Source: Thiohalophilus sp. (GTDB lineage Bacteria; Pseudomonadota; Gammaproteobacteria; UBA6429; Thiohalophilaceae). Taken from it: a DNA stretch of 64,000 nucleotides. The DNA is taken from the NCBI RefSeq assembly GCF_034522235.1, contig NZ_JAXHLN010000003.1:496001-560000 (forward strand), given 5' to 3'. The first letter of the stretch is position 1; every line of letters begins with the position of its first letter. Below, piece after piece: positions 1 to 7,154 of this stretch. Both the position numbers and the translations under genes were made by a program. Below the pieces are notes generated by a model, which saw only the letters and a list, made by a program, of their open reading frames with translations, did not search any database and was not told the DNA's origin.

Positions 1-228
1 CATCATGAAAATAAACGCGGCACTGCCATAGACCTGGGCGACCACCAGTTCGGTGGCGCCGGGAGGCGATTCCAGGTTCTGCAACCGGGGCTGCAGGGTG
101 ATGAAATCGTTAAGCGAGGTCAAAAACAGATACGCCAGAATGAACTGCATCACCGCCAGAATCGACCAGGCCAGCGGGGACAGAAACAGCGTACGCAGTT
201 CGCGTTGCGCCAGAGTGAGCACCATCAT
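1..228 (-). CDS. ABC-2 type transporter permease (N-terminal part, runs off window)
   Basis: Only the first 76 codons are inside the window. The translation begins MMVLTLAQRELRTLFLSPLA and continues into a hydrophobic segment (about residues 15-40), the usual N-terminus of an ABC-2/GldF-type permease with a short cytoplasmic helix before TM1. Its ATG overlaps the stop of the upstream ATPase gene in an ATGA arrangement, so the two are translationally coupled and should form one exporter. The substrate cannot be told; gliding-type GldA/GldF homologues and generic ABC-2 exporters look alike at this level. Confidence 0.85.
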   Translation of the reverse strand, partial: MMVLTLAQRELRTLFLSPLAWSILAVMQFILAYLFLTSLNDFITLQPRLQNLESPPGATELVVAQVYGSAAFIFMM

Positions 229-1178
229 GCCGCCGCAATCTCCCCGTCGCTTTGTTCCGAGCTGGTGATTTCGACAAAAATCTGTTCCAGCGTCTTGTGC
301 TCCGGGGTCAGTTCGAACAGGCCCCAGCCCTGTTCGACGGCCTGCCGGGCGATCGCCTCGGCCGGGTTTGCCTCCGCCGCATACAGCAGGCGGAAGCGGT
401 GGTTATCCAGTGCCTGTACGTCGTTAATGTCGGGCAGGGTGCTCAGGATGTGTTGTGCCGGTGGCTGATGCAACCCGAGGATCAGGCTGGTCGACTGCAT
501 ACGACGATTCAGGTTGTCGACATGATCACTGAATACCAGCTGGCCGCGATTGATGATCTGCACCCGATCGCAGGTCATTTGCACTTCGGGCAGAATATGG
601 GTGGAGAGAATCACGCCGTGTTCTTTGCCCAGCTCCCGGATCAGTTCACGGATTTCGCGGATCTGGATCGGATCCAGCCCCACGGTCGGTTCATCCAGGA
701 CCACGATCGCCGGGGAATGGATAATTGCCTGGGCGATGCCCACCCGCTGCTGATACCCCCTGGAGAGATTATTGATCAGTCGCCGACCGACCTGTTCCAG
801 GCCACAGCGCTGCTTGGCGCGATCGACGGCCCGGCCGATGGTATCTCGCCGCAGACGATTAAGCCGGGCGCAAAAGCGCAGATACTCATCCACGGTCAGT
901 TCGCGGTACAGCGGCGGTTGTTCCGGCAGATAACCGATTTCGCCCTTGGCCTGCCTGGGGCGGTCGAGCAGATCGAGGCCGTTGATCAGAATGCGACCGC
1001 TGGTGGGCGCCAGATTGCCGGTAATAATCTGCATGGTGGTAGTCTTGCCGGCACCATTGGGGCCAAGAAAGCCGAGGACTTCGCCCCGTTGCAGCTCGAA
1101 GCTGACATCCCTGACGGCAACCAGACCGGCATAACGCCGGGAAAGATGTTCCACGCTGATCAGGTTGTCATTATGCAT
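225..1178 (-). CDS. ABC transporter ATP-binding protein (GldA/CcmA-like)
   Basis: Cytoplasmic ATPase of an ABC-2 type exporter, 317 residues. Walker A is GPNGAGKTT at residues 39-47. The signature motif is the variant LSRGYQQR, and Walker B with catalytic Glu is IVVLDEPT. After the nucleotide-binding domain (about 1-225) there is a C-terminal extension of roughly 90 residues, as in DUF4162-containing ATPases of the GldA group. It partners with the permease that starts inside its stop codon. Substrate unknown. The ATG is preferred because the protein then begins with the normal beta-strand ISVEHLSRRY just before the A-loop aromatic residue. Confidence 0.93.
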   Translation of the reverse strand: MHNDNLISVEHLSRRYAGLVAVRDVSFELQRGEVLGFLGPNGAGKTTTMQIITGNLAPTSGRILINGLDLLDRPRQAKGEIGYLPEQPPLYRELTVDEYLRFCARLNRLRRDTIGRAVDRAKQRCGLEQVGRRLINNLSRGYQQRVGIAQAIIHSPAIVVLDEPTVGLDPIQIREIRELIRELGKEHGVILSTHILPEVQMTCDRVQIINRGQLVFSDHVDNLNRRMQSTSLILGLHQPPAQHILSTLPDINDVQALDNHRFRLLYAAEANPAEAIARQAVEQGWGLFELTPEHKTLEQIFVEITSSEQSDGEIAAA

Positions 1179-1279
1179 GTCGGTTAACAGCGGCCGTGGT
1201 TATTATCAATGTCATGCCGGGGCGAAATTATAAGCTTCTGCGTCCGGGTGACAAGCCCGTAATGCCGTTTTGGCCAAGA

Positions 1280-1288
1280 TGATACAAT
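1280..1288 (+). promoter_or_regulatory. possible extended -10 promoter for the hydantoinase-like gene
   Basis: TGATACAAT fits an extended -10 (TGnTATAAT) element 31 bases upstream of the start codon. No good -35 is visible at 17 bases, which is tolerated for extended -10 promoters. Support is by pattern only. Confidence 0.35.
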
Positions 1289-1319
1289 CGATCGCGAATC
1301 CGGAAGGAATGGCTTACCC

Positions 1320-3293
1320 ATGAGTGTACTACTCGGCGTCGATACCGGCGGGACCTTTACCGATTTTGTCCTGTATCGGGAGGACGCGATCACCATGCAC
1401 AAAGTGCTGTCCACCCCGGCGGCGCCGGAGGCGGCGATCCTGCAAGGGGTGCGGGATCTGCAACTGGATCAGCTGGCGGAGGGGACGGCCTTTTATATTG
1501 TGCATGGCTCGACCGTGGCGACCAACGCGGTACTGGAAGGCAAGGGCGCGCGCACCGTCTTTATCACCAACCGCGGGCTGGGTGACATGCTGAGCATTGG
1601 CCGACAGACCCGGCGCGAGCTGTATAACCTGCAGCCGCGCACCCTGGCGCCACCGGTGCCACGGGATCATTGCCTGGAGACCGGCGGACGTCTGGCCGCG
1701 GACGGCAGTGTCATCGAGCCGCTCACCGGGGCCGATCTGCAGCAGCTACGCGAGGCGATTGCGCGCCTGCAGCCGGAAGCAGTGGCGATCAATTTGTTGT
1801 TCTCCTATCTGGATGACAGCTTCGAAAAGCAGATCGAGGCGGCCCTGCCGCCCGGGCTGTTTATCTCCCGTTCCTCCCGCGTCTTGCCCGAATATAAAGA
1901 GTATGAACGGGGCATGACCACCTGGCTCAACGCCTGCGTCGGACCGCGGGTCGAAGGCTATCTGCAGCGGCTGCAACAGGGGGTGCCGCAGGCGCATATC
2001 ACGGTGATGCAAAGTTCCGGCGGTACCATCGCCGCCCACCAGGCCAGGGAAGAGGCGGTACACATGTTGCTCTCGGGCCCGGCCGGGGGGCTGGCCGCGG
2101 CCCGGTATATCGGCGAGCAGGTTGGCTGCCGACGCCTGCTGACCTTCGATATGGGCGGCACGTCCACCGATGTGGCGCTGATCGACGGGGCGCTCAAGCT
2201 CACCAGTGAAGGGACCATCCGGGGGTATCCGGTTGCGGTGCCGATGGTCGACATGCACACCATCGGTGCCGGTGGTGGTTCACTGGCCAGCGTGGACGCC
2301 GGCGGGTTGTTGCAGGTAGGCCCCGAGTCGGCCGGCGCGGCACCCGGGCCGGCCTGTTACGCTCGGGGCGGCAAGCGGGCTACCGTGACCGATGCCAATC
2401 TGCTGCTGGGGCGCCTGCGCCCCGGCGCGTTTCTCGGCGGCAATATGACGCTGGATGGGGCGGCGGCAAAAGCGGCAGTGGACGAGATTGCCCGCCAGCT
2501 CAATCTGTCGCCCGAAGAGGCGGCCGAAGGGATCCTGCGTCTGGCCAACGAGCATATGGCCCACGCCCTGCGGGTCATGTCAGTGCAGCGGGGGATCGAT
2601 CCACGTCAGCTGGCGCTGGTCTCCTTTGGTGGGGCCGGCGGCCTGCACGTCTGTGCCCTGGCCGAGGCGCTGAACATGCAACGGGCCATCGTCCCGGTCT
2701 ACGCCGGGGTGTTGTCTGCGCTTGGCATGCTGGTGGCGCCGCGCGCCCGGCAACTGTCACGGACGCTGGGAGGGCTGTTACGCGATCGGGATAATGCAAC
2801 GATGGATCACGCATTTGCGGCGTTGATCGAACCGGGCCTCGAGGCCATGCAGCAGGAAGGTGTTGCGCGGGAGACGATCGAGGTGGCGCCCAGTGTCGAT
2901 CTGCGTTACCAGGGGCAGTCCTATTATCTCAATCTGCCCTGGCAGAATATCGACCAGGCCACGGCCGATTTTCATGCCCAACACGAACAACGCTACGGCC
3001 ATCAACTCGCGCTGCCGGTGGAGCTGGTCAATCTGCGTGTTGCCTTGCAGCGTCCCCCTCAGGAGATCGTGTTACAGGCCGTCAGCCAGGGCGATCCGGC
3101 TGAACCTTATGAATACGTTGACTTGCATGCAATCGAGACACCGGTGCCGGTCTACGCCAGGGAGGAACTGGTCGTCGGACAAACCCTTCGCGGGCCGGTA
3201 TTGATCACCGAAACCGTCTCCACCACCTACCTCGCACCGCACTGGCAGGCCCGGGTGCATGAGACAGGTTGTTTGTTATTAAACCGGCGATAA
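1320..3293 (+). CDS. hydantoinase/oxoprolinase family protein (HyuA-like)
   Basis: 657-residue protein of the HyuA/N-methylhydantoinase A family, ATP-dependent amidohydrolases of the actin-like ATPase fold. Visible hallmarks are the N-terminal phosphate loop GVDTGGTFTDF (residues 6-16), the second ATPase motif DMGGTSTDVALI near residue 280, a Gly-rich IGAGGGSLA segment near residue 315, and a C-terminal domain ending near 657, the normal length for a complete A subunit. No HyuB-type subunit follows, so the real substrate (hydantoin, oxoproline, acetophenone-like or other) is open. A GGAAGGAA Shine-Dalgarno stretch lies before the ATG. The next gene begins directly after its stop, implying co-transcription. 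Confidence 0.9.
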   Translation: MSVLLGVDTGGTFTDFVLYREDAITMHKVLSTPAAPEAAILQGVRDLQLDQLAEGTAFYIVHGSTVATNAVLEGKGARTVFITNRGLGDMLSIGRQTRRELYNLQPRTLAPPVPRDHCLETGGRLAADGSVIEPLTGADLQQLREAIARLQPEAVAINLLFSYLDDSFEKQIEAALPPGLFISRSSRVLPEYKEYERGMTTWLNACVGPRVEGYLQRLQQGVPQAHITVMQSSGGTIAAHQAREEAVHMLLSGPAGGLAAARYIGEQVGCRRLLTFDMGGTSTDVALIDGALKLTSEGTIRGYPVAVPMVDMHTIGAGGGSLASVDAGGLLQVGPESAGAAPGPACYARGGKRATVTDANLLLGRLRPGAFLGGNMTLDGAAAKAAVDEIARQLNLSPEEAAEGILRLANEHMAHALRVMSVQRGIDPRQLALVSFGGAGGLHVCALAEALNMQRAIVPVYAGVLSALGMLVAPRARQLSRTLGGLLRDRDNATMDHAFAALIEPGLEAMQQEGVARETIEVAPSVDLRYQGQSYYLNLPWQNIDQATADFHAQHEQRYGHQLALPVELVNLRVALQRPPQEIVLQAVSQGDPAEPYEYVDLHAIETPVPVYAREELVVGQTLRGPVLITETVSTTYLAPHWQARVHETGCLLLNRR

Positions 3294-3599
3294 TTGAAAT
3301 ATCGTCGGGCTCTGCTGCAAATTGACAAGGTGCTCGAGGATTTGGGGCAGAAGAAACTGAATATCGAAGTGGTTGCCTATGAAGACGGCATTCATGCACT
3401 GCTGGCCAATAACCCGCAAACCAACCAGCTGTTGATCAAGCTGGTCAATCGCGGTGTCGCCTTTAAGGTCTGTCGAATCAGCATGCGGGCCTGGGAGCTG
3501 GAAGAGGGGGATTTTCCCCTGGAAGTCGATTTTATCCCGGCCGGCGCGCCGCATGTCATTCAGCGACAGTTGCAAGGCTATAAATACTGGCGCCCGTGA
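3294..3599 (+). CDS. DsrE-like family protein
   Basis: 101-residue cytoplasmic protein of the DsrE/DsrF-like fold. It starts MKYRRALLQID, the usual N-terminal strand of the family, followed by the conserved VVAYEDGIHALL block and AFKVCRISMRAW, which carries the single Cys that many DsrE-like sulfur carriers keep. The start is an unusual TTG placed immediately after the TAA of the upstream gene, so it depends on translational coupling. Known relatives act in sulfur relay, but with no dsr or tus genes beside it the function here is undetermined. It ends just before a strong terminator. Confidence 0.8.
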   Translation: MKYRRALLQIDKVLEDLGQKKLNIEVVAYEDGIHALLANNPQTNQLLIKLVNRGVAFKVCRISMRAWELEEGDFPLEVDFIPAGAPHVIQRQLQGYKYWRP

Positions 3600-3624
3600 C
3601 GGGCGCCACCTCGCACGGCGGCAT

Positions 3625-3657
3625 AAAAAAACCCGCTGACGAGGCAGCGGGTTTTTT
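3625..3657. terminator. bidirectional Rho-independent terminator
   Basis: The stem AAAAAACCCGCTG / CAGCGGGTTTTTT with a short loop has an A-tract on one side and a T-tract on the other. It can therefore terminate both the rightward hydantoinase-DsrE transcript and the leftward transcript ending with rpmG. Confidence 0.92.
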
Positions 3658-3690
3658 GGGGTTCAGCGAGCGCACGTTGCGTCGAACGGT

Positions 3691-3846
3691 TTACTTGATC
3701 TTCGCTTCCTTGTAGGCCACGTGCTTGCGGACCACCGGATCGTACTTCTTCACTTCCATTTTTTCCGGCATGTTGCGCTTGTTTTTGGTCGTGGTGTAGA
3801 AGTGGCCGGTGCCGGCGCTGGAGACGAGTTTGATTTTGTCACGCAT
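3691..3846 (-). CDS. rpmG: 50S ribosomal protein L33
   Basis: 51 residues starting [20 protein letters not shown] and ending YKEAKIK, the standard length and sequence of proteobacterial L33. It lacks the zinc-binding Cys pairs, so it is the C-minus, zinc-independent form. It lies 12 bases downstream of rpmB, the usual rpmB-rpmG operon, and ends against the shared terminator. Confidence 0.97.
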   Translation of the reverse strand: MRDKIKLVSSAGTGHFYTTTKNKRNMPEKMEVKKYDPVVRKHVAYKEAKIK

Positions 3847-3858
3847 GATATTGGCTCC

Positions 3859-4095
3859 TTACACCTTTTCGCCACGACGGCGCAGATCCTCGAGGACGAC
3901 CTCGATGCCTTTTTTGTCGATGATGCGCATGCCCTTGCTGCTGACACGCAGTTTCACCCAGCGGTTCTGCGATTCCACCCAGAAGCGGTGGTTATGCAGG
4001 TTGGGCAGAAAACGGCGACGGGTTTTGTTATGAGCGTGGGAGACGTTGTTCCCGCTCATCGGACGTTTGCCAGTCACTTGACAGACTCTGGCCAT
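3859..4095 (-). CDS. rpmB: 50S ribosomal protein L28
   Basis: 78 residues starting [20 protein letters not shown], the typical N-terminus of L28, with the [19 protein letters not shown] block. This ATG is preferred over a longer in-frame start because it gives the normal 77-78 residue length and has an AGAATAACC leader directly upstream. First gene of rpmBG; lies next to radC as in E. coli. Confidence 0.97.
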   Translation of the reverse strand: MARVCQVTGKRPMSGNNVSHAHNKTRRRFLPNLHNHRFWVESQNRWVKLRVSSKGMRIIDKKGIEVVLEDLRRRGEKV

Positions 4096-4239
4096 GGTTA
4101 TTCTCCAAAAATCGGCTGCACAATGCGTCAAAGAGCGCGAATTTTACGGATTTCCCGCCAGCCTTACAAGCCCAATTCCTCCTAAAGTGCCGTATCGCGC
4201 GGATTTCAGGCAAACTGTCGGCCGTGCCGGGTTTCCTCG

Positions 4240-4262
4240 TCACTCGTCACTCGTCCCTCGGC
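4240..4262. repeat. short CTCGTCC/CTCGTCA heptamer run
   Basis: Several imperfect tandem heptamers (ctcgtca, ctcgtca, ctcgtcc, ctcggcc) sit directly at the radC 3' end. This is one of many copies of the same 7-bp motif scattered through the window; see the large arrays near 31.5 and 34.9 kb. Confidence 0.8.
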
Positions 4263-4270
4263 CCTGTTTT

Positions 4271-4945
4271 TTATAGCCAGCCCCGCTCCGAAAAGGCCAC
4301 GCACTCGCCGTCGCCGACCACAATATGGTCCAGCACCCGCACGTCTACCAGCTCCAGCGCTTCGACCAGCCGGCCGGTCAGGTGGCGATCGGCGTGGCTG
4401 GGTTCGGCGATGCCTGAGGGGTGGTTGTGGGCGAAAATCAGCGCCGCGGCATTGTGTTGCAGGGTCTTTTTGACCACCTCGCGCGGATGCACGCTGGCGC
4501 CGTTGAGGGTACCGCGAAACAGCTCCTCGTAGCGGATCACCCGGTGCTGGCTGTCGAGAAACAGGCAGGCGAACACCTCGTGGGGCAGATCCCGCAGTCG
4601 GCTTTGCAGATAGCGTTTGGTATCCTCCGGGCTGTGCAGACCACTCTCCCGTTGCAGGGTCTCGCCCAGGTGGCGTTGGGCCAGCGCCAGCACGGCCTGC
4701 AACTGCACGTATTTGGCCTGGCCCAGCCCGGGTAGCTGGCAGAACTGTTCCTGGCTGGCGGTCAGCAGCCCACGCAGGCCGCCGAACTGGTGCAGCACCT
4801 CGCGGGCCAGATCCACGGCGGTTTTGCCGCGGGTGCCGGTGCGCAGAAAAATCGCCAGCAATTCGGCGTCGGAGAGGGCTTCGGGACCGCGGGCCAGGAG
4901 TTTTTCCCGCGGGCGCTCCGCCTGCGGCCAGTCGGTGAGGGGCAT
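4271..4945 (-). CDS. radC: RadC family protein (JAMM/MPN domain)
   Basis: 224 residues. The N-terminal helix-hairpin-helix-like region contains [20 protein letters not shown] and LPGLGQAKY. The C-terminal MPN/JAMM domain carries the metal-binding [15 protein letters not shown] motif (HxHPSG...D). E. coli radC mutants are not simply repair-defective, so the biochemical role remains uncertain although the family is named after DNA repair. The start [17 protein letters not shown] is chosen because AAGGAGG lies 5 bases upstream and because the longer reading has no family match. Confidence 0.93.
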   Translation of the reverse strand: MPLTDWPQAERPREKLLARGPEALSDAELLAIFLRTGTRGKTAVDLAREVLHQFGGLRGLLTASQEQFCQLPGLGQAKYVQLQAVLALAQRHLGETLQRESGLHSPEDTKRYLQSRLRDLPHEVFACLFLDSQHRVIRYEELFRGTLNGASVHPREVVKKTLQHNAAALIFAHNHPSGIAEPSHADRHLTGRLVEALELVDVRVLDHIVVGDGECVAFSERGWL

Positions 4946-5039
4946 GACGACCTCCTTGTCGTTTTCAGCAGATTGGGTAAACCGGCCAGCATTTCCGGCC
5001 GACCAGAGAGTGTTGTTCAATTATAGTCAGGAAAAGGGC

Positions 5040-5280
5040 CGAGTGACGAGGGACGAGTTACGAGGAAAACCAGAACCACGGAGCAGGTAGGCCCGATATG
5101 GCGCAGCGGTATCGGGCAATTCTCCGGCTGCCGGACACCGCGTTGCTATGTCCGGCCTACCCCTGTCTGCACCGCTATGACGGCCCAGGACAGAACGGTT
5201 CTTCCTTTGTGTCTTTGTGCCTTCGTGGTTGAAGATTTTCCTCGTCCCTCGGCCCTGTCCTTCGGAGTTTACTCCGAAGG
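5040..5280. repeat. intergenic repeat cluster between radC and coaBC
   Basis: The gap holds a reversed heptamer run (gagtgacgagggacgag, about 5040-5056) and a REP-like imperfect palindrome around 5087-5150 (GTAGGCCCGATA ... GTCCGGCCTAC). It then holds a CTTTGTGTCTTTGTGCCTTC tract at 5205-5224 related to repeats at 13070 and 14791, and a perfect 9-bp hairpin at 5259-5280 (CCTTCGGAG, loop TTTA, CTCCGAAGG). The last could act as a terminator or 5' leader hairpin but has no U-tract. Confidence 0.7.
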
Positions 5281-5309
5281 GCCCGGAAACTCTGATACAC
5301 TTTATATGT

Positions 5310-6584
5310 ATGACACAGCTGGCCAACAAACACATCCTGCTCGGGGTCACCGGCAGCATTGCCGCCTACAAGGCGGCCGATCTGGTGCGTCGCCTGCGCG
5401 AGGCGGGGGCCGAGGTGCGGGTGGTGATGACCGAGGGCGCCGGCGAGTTCGTCACGCCAATGACCTTTCAGGCGGTTTCCGGTCACCCGGTGCACCAGGA
5501 TTTGCTGGACGCCGATGCCGAGGCGGCGATGGGCCACATTGAGCTGGCGCGCTGGGCCGATGCCATTATTGTCGCCCCGGCCAGTGCTGATTTTCTGGCC
5601 CGCCTGGCCCAGGGTCGTGCAAGCGACTTACTTTCCACCGTTTGTCTGGCCGCCGAACGGCCGCTGGCGGTGGCCCCGGCCATGAACACCCATATGTGGA
5701 CCAATCCGGCCACTGTCGACAATGTCCGTTCCCTGCAGCAACGCGGCATCCTGCTGATCGGTCCCGACGAGGGCGAGCAGGCCTGCGGCGATGTCGGCGC
5801 CGGGCGTATGAGTCCGCCGGAGCAGATCGTTACCCGGTTGGCCGATCTGTTCAGCACCGGCAGCCTCACCGGCAAGACCGTGCTGATCACCGCCGGGCCG
5901 ACCCGGGAGGCGATTGACCCGGTGCGTTATCTCTCCAACCACAGCTCCGGCAAGATGGGTTTCAGTCTGGCCGAAGCGGCGGTGGAGGCCGGTGCCCGGG
6001 TGATTCTGGTCAGTGGTCCGGTCAATCTGGCCGCCCCGGCACACGTCGAGCGCCTCGAGGTGATCAGCGCACAACAGATGGCCGCGGCGGTGGCCTCGCG
6101 CATTGACGAAGCCGATATCTTTATCGCCACCGCGGCGGTGGCCGATTACCGGCCGTCCCGGGCCCGGCCGGAGAAGATCAAAAAAGACCAGTCGCATCTG
6201 ACCCTGGAGCTGGAGAAGAATCCCGACATTCTGGCCGGTGTCAAACAGCAGCATCCGGGCGTGTTTTGCGTCGGCTTTGCCGCCGAAACCACCGATCTGG
6301 AGCGCTATGCCCGTGCCAAACTGGAGGCCAAGCAGCTGGAAATGGTGGTGGCCAACCAGGTGGGGCCGGCCGCGACCGACACTGACGGGACCTTTGGCAG
6401 CGAGACCAACGCCCTGCAGGTCTTCTGGCCGGGCGGAGAAGCTCATCTACCGCTGGCCTCCAAGGCGCAACTGGCTCGCCAGTTGATACCGGTCATCGTC
6501 AGCCGTTATGAACAGCGTGATCGGACTGCCGCCGGCAAGGGTAAAATAGTAAAATTGAATCAGGCCAGCCGACCAAAAATATAA
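5310..6584 (+). CDS. coaBC: bifunctional phosphopantothenoylcysteine decarboxylase/phosphopantothenate-cysteine ligase
   Basis: Coenzyme A biosynthesis, 424 residues. The N-terminal FMN-dependent decarboxylase domain has GSIAAYKAADLVRRL and the PAMNTHMW active-site motif. The C-terminal ligase (CoaB) domain opens with LITAGPTREAIDPVRYLSN and contains EKIKKD. The start MTQLANKHILLGVTG matches the family; the upstream in-frame extension lies in repeat DNA and is rejected. Followed by dut, the classical dfp-dut pair. Confidence 0.96.
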   Translation: MTQLANKHILLGVTGSIAAYKAADLVRRLREAGAEVRVVMTEGAGEFVTPMTFQAVSGHPVHQDLLDADAEAAMGHIELARWADAIIVAPASADFLARLAQGRASDLLSTVCLAAERPLAVAPAMNTHMWTNPATVDNVRSLQQRGILLIGPDEGEQACGDVGAGRMSPPEQIVTRLADLFSTGSLTGKTVLITAGPTREAIDPVRYLSNHSSGKMGFSLAEAAVEAGARVILVSGPVNLAAPAHVERLEVISAQQMAAAVASRIDEADIFIATAAVADYRPSRARPEKIKKDQSHLTLELEKNPDILAGVKQQHPGVFCVGFAAETTDLERYARAKLEAKQLEMVVANQVGPAATDTDGTFGSETNALQVFWPGGEAHLPLASKAQLARQLIPVIVSRYEQRDRTAAGKGKIVKLNQASRPKI

Positions 6585-6665
6585 AACAGGCCTTGGGTCG
6601 GCCCGGCTCGATGCCGACACCAACCAGAATAAACACTCACCAACTTACAGGCGAGCTCTGTCCCT

Positions 6666-7121
6666 ATGACACGTATCAAACTCAAACTGCTCGATGATCG
6701 TCTCGGCAAGGATATTCCCCTGCCGCACTATGCCACCGACGGTTCCGCCGGACTGGACTTGCGCGCCTGTCTGCCAGAACCACTGGCGCTGAACCCGGGC
6801 GAAACCCAACTGATTCCGACGGGGCTGTCGATTCATATCGGCGATCCGTCGCTGGCGGCGGTGATTCTGCCGCGTTCCGGGCTGGGGCATAAACACGGTA
6901 TCGTGCTGGGCAACCTGGTCGGCCTGATCGATTCAGACTACCAGGGTCAGTTATTCGTCTCCTGTTGGAATCGCGGCAGCGATTCTTTTACTATCGAGAT
7001 TGGTGAGCGTATCGCCCAACTGGTGTTGGTGCCGGTGGTTCAGGCACAGTTCGAACTCGTGGAGAATTTCGAACCAAGTGTCCGGGCCGAAGGCGGGTTT
7101 GGGCACACCGGCAGTGCATAA
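6666..7121 (+). CDS. dut: dUTP diphosphatase
   Basis: Trimeric dUTPase, 151 residues, hydrolysing dUTP to dUMP and pyrophosphate. All five motifs are visible: [10 protein letters not shown] (1), [15 protein letters not shown] (2-3, with the GxxD region GLIDSDYQG), GERIAQLV (4) and [11 protein letters not shown] (5, the flexible P-loop-like tail). Normal length for the family. It lies between coaBC and algC, as in Pseudomonas. Confidence 0.97.
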   Translation: MTRIKLKLLDDRLGKDIPLPHYATDGSAGLDLRACLPEPLALNPGETQLIPTGLSIHIGDPSLAAVILPRSGLGHKHGIVLGNLVGLIDSDYQGQLFVSCWNRGSDSFTIEIGERIAQLVLVPVVQAQFELVENFEPSVRAEGGFGHTGSA

Positions 7122-7154
7122 CCTGAATAATAACCCGTAACAGGGAGAAGCAGC

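Noticed and set aside
252-1187. Long open frame antisense to the ABC ATPase
   Set aside because: It mirrors a well-supported gene on the other strand and shows no domain motifs; the same holds for other long antisense frames (for example 22288-24156 and 61436-62764).
5217-5309. Earlier start for coaBC
   Set aside because: The added 31 residues come from heptamer and hairpin repeat DNA, and the family N-terminus begins at the ATG at 5310.
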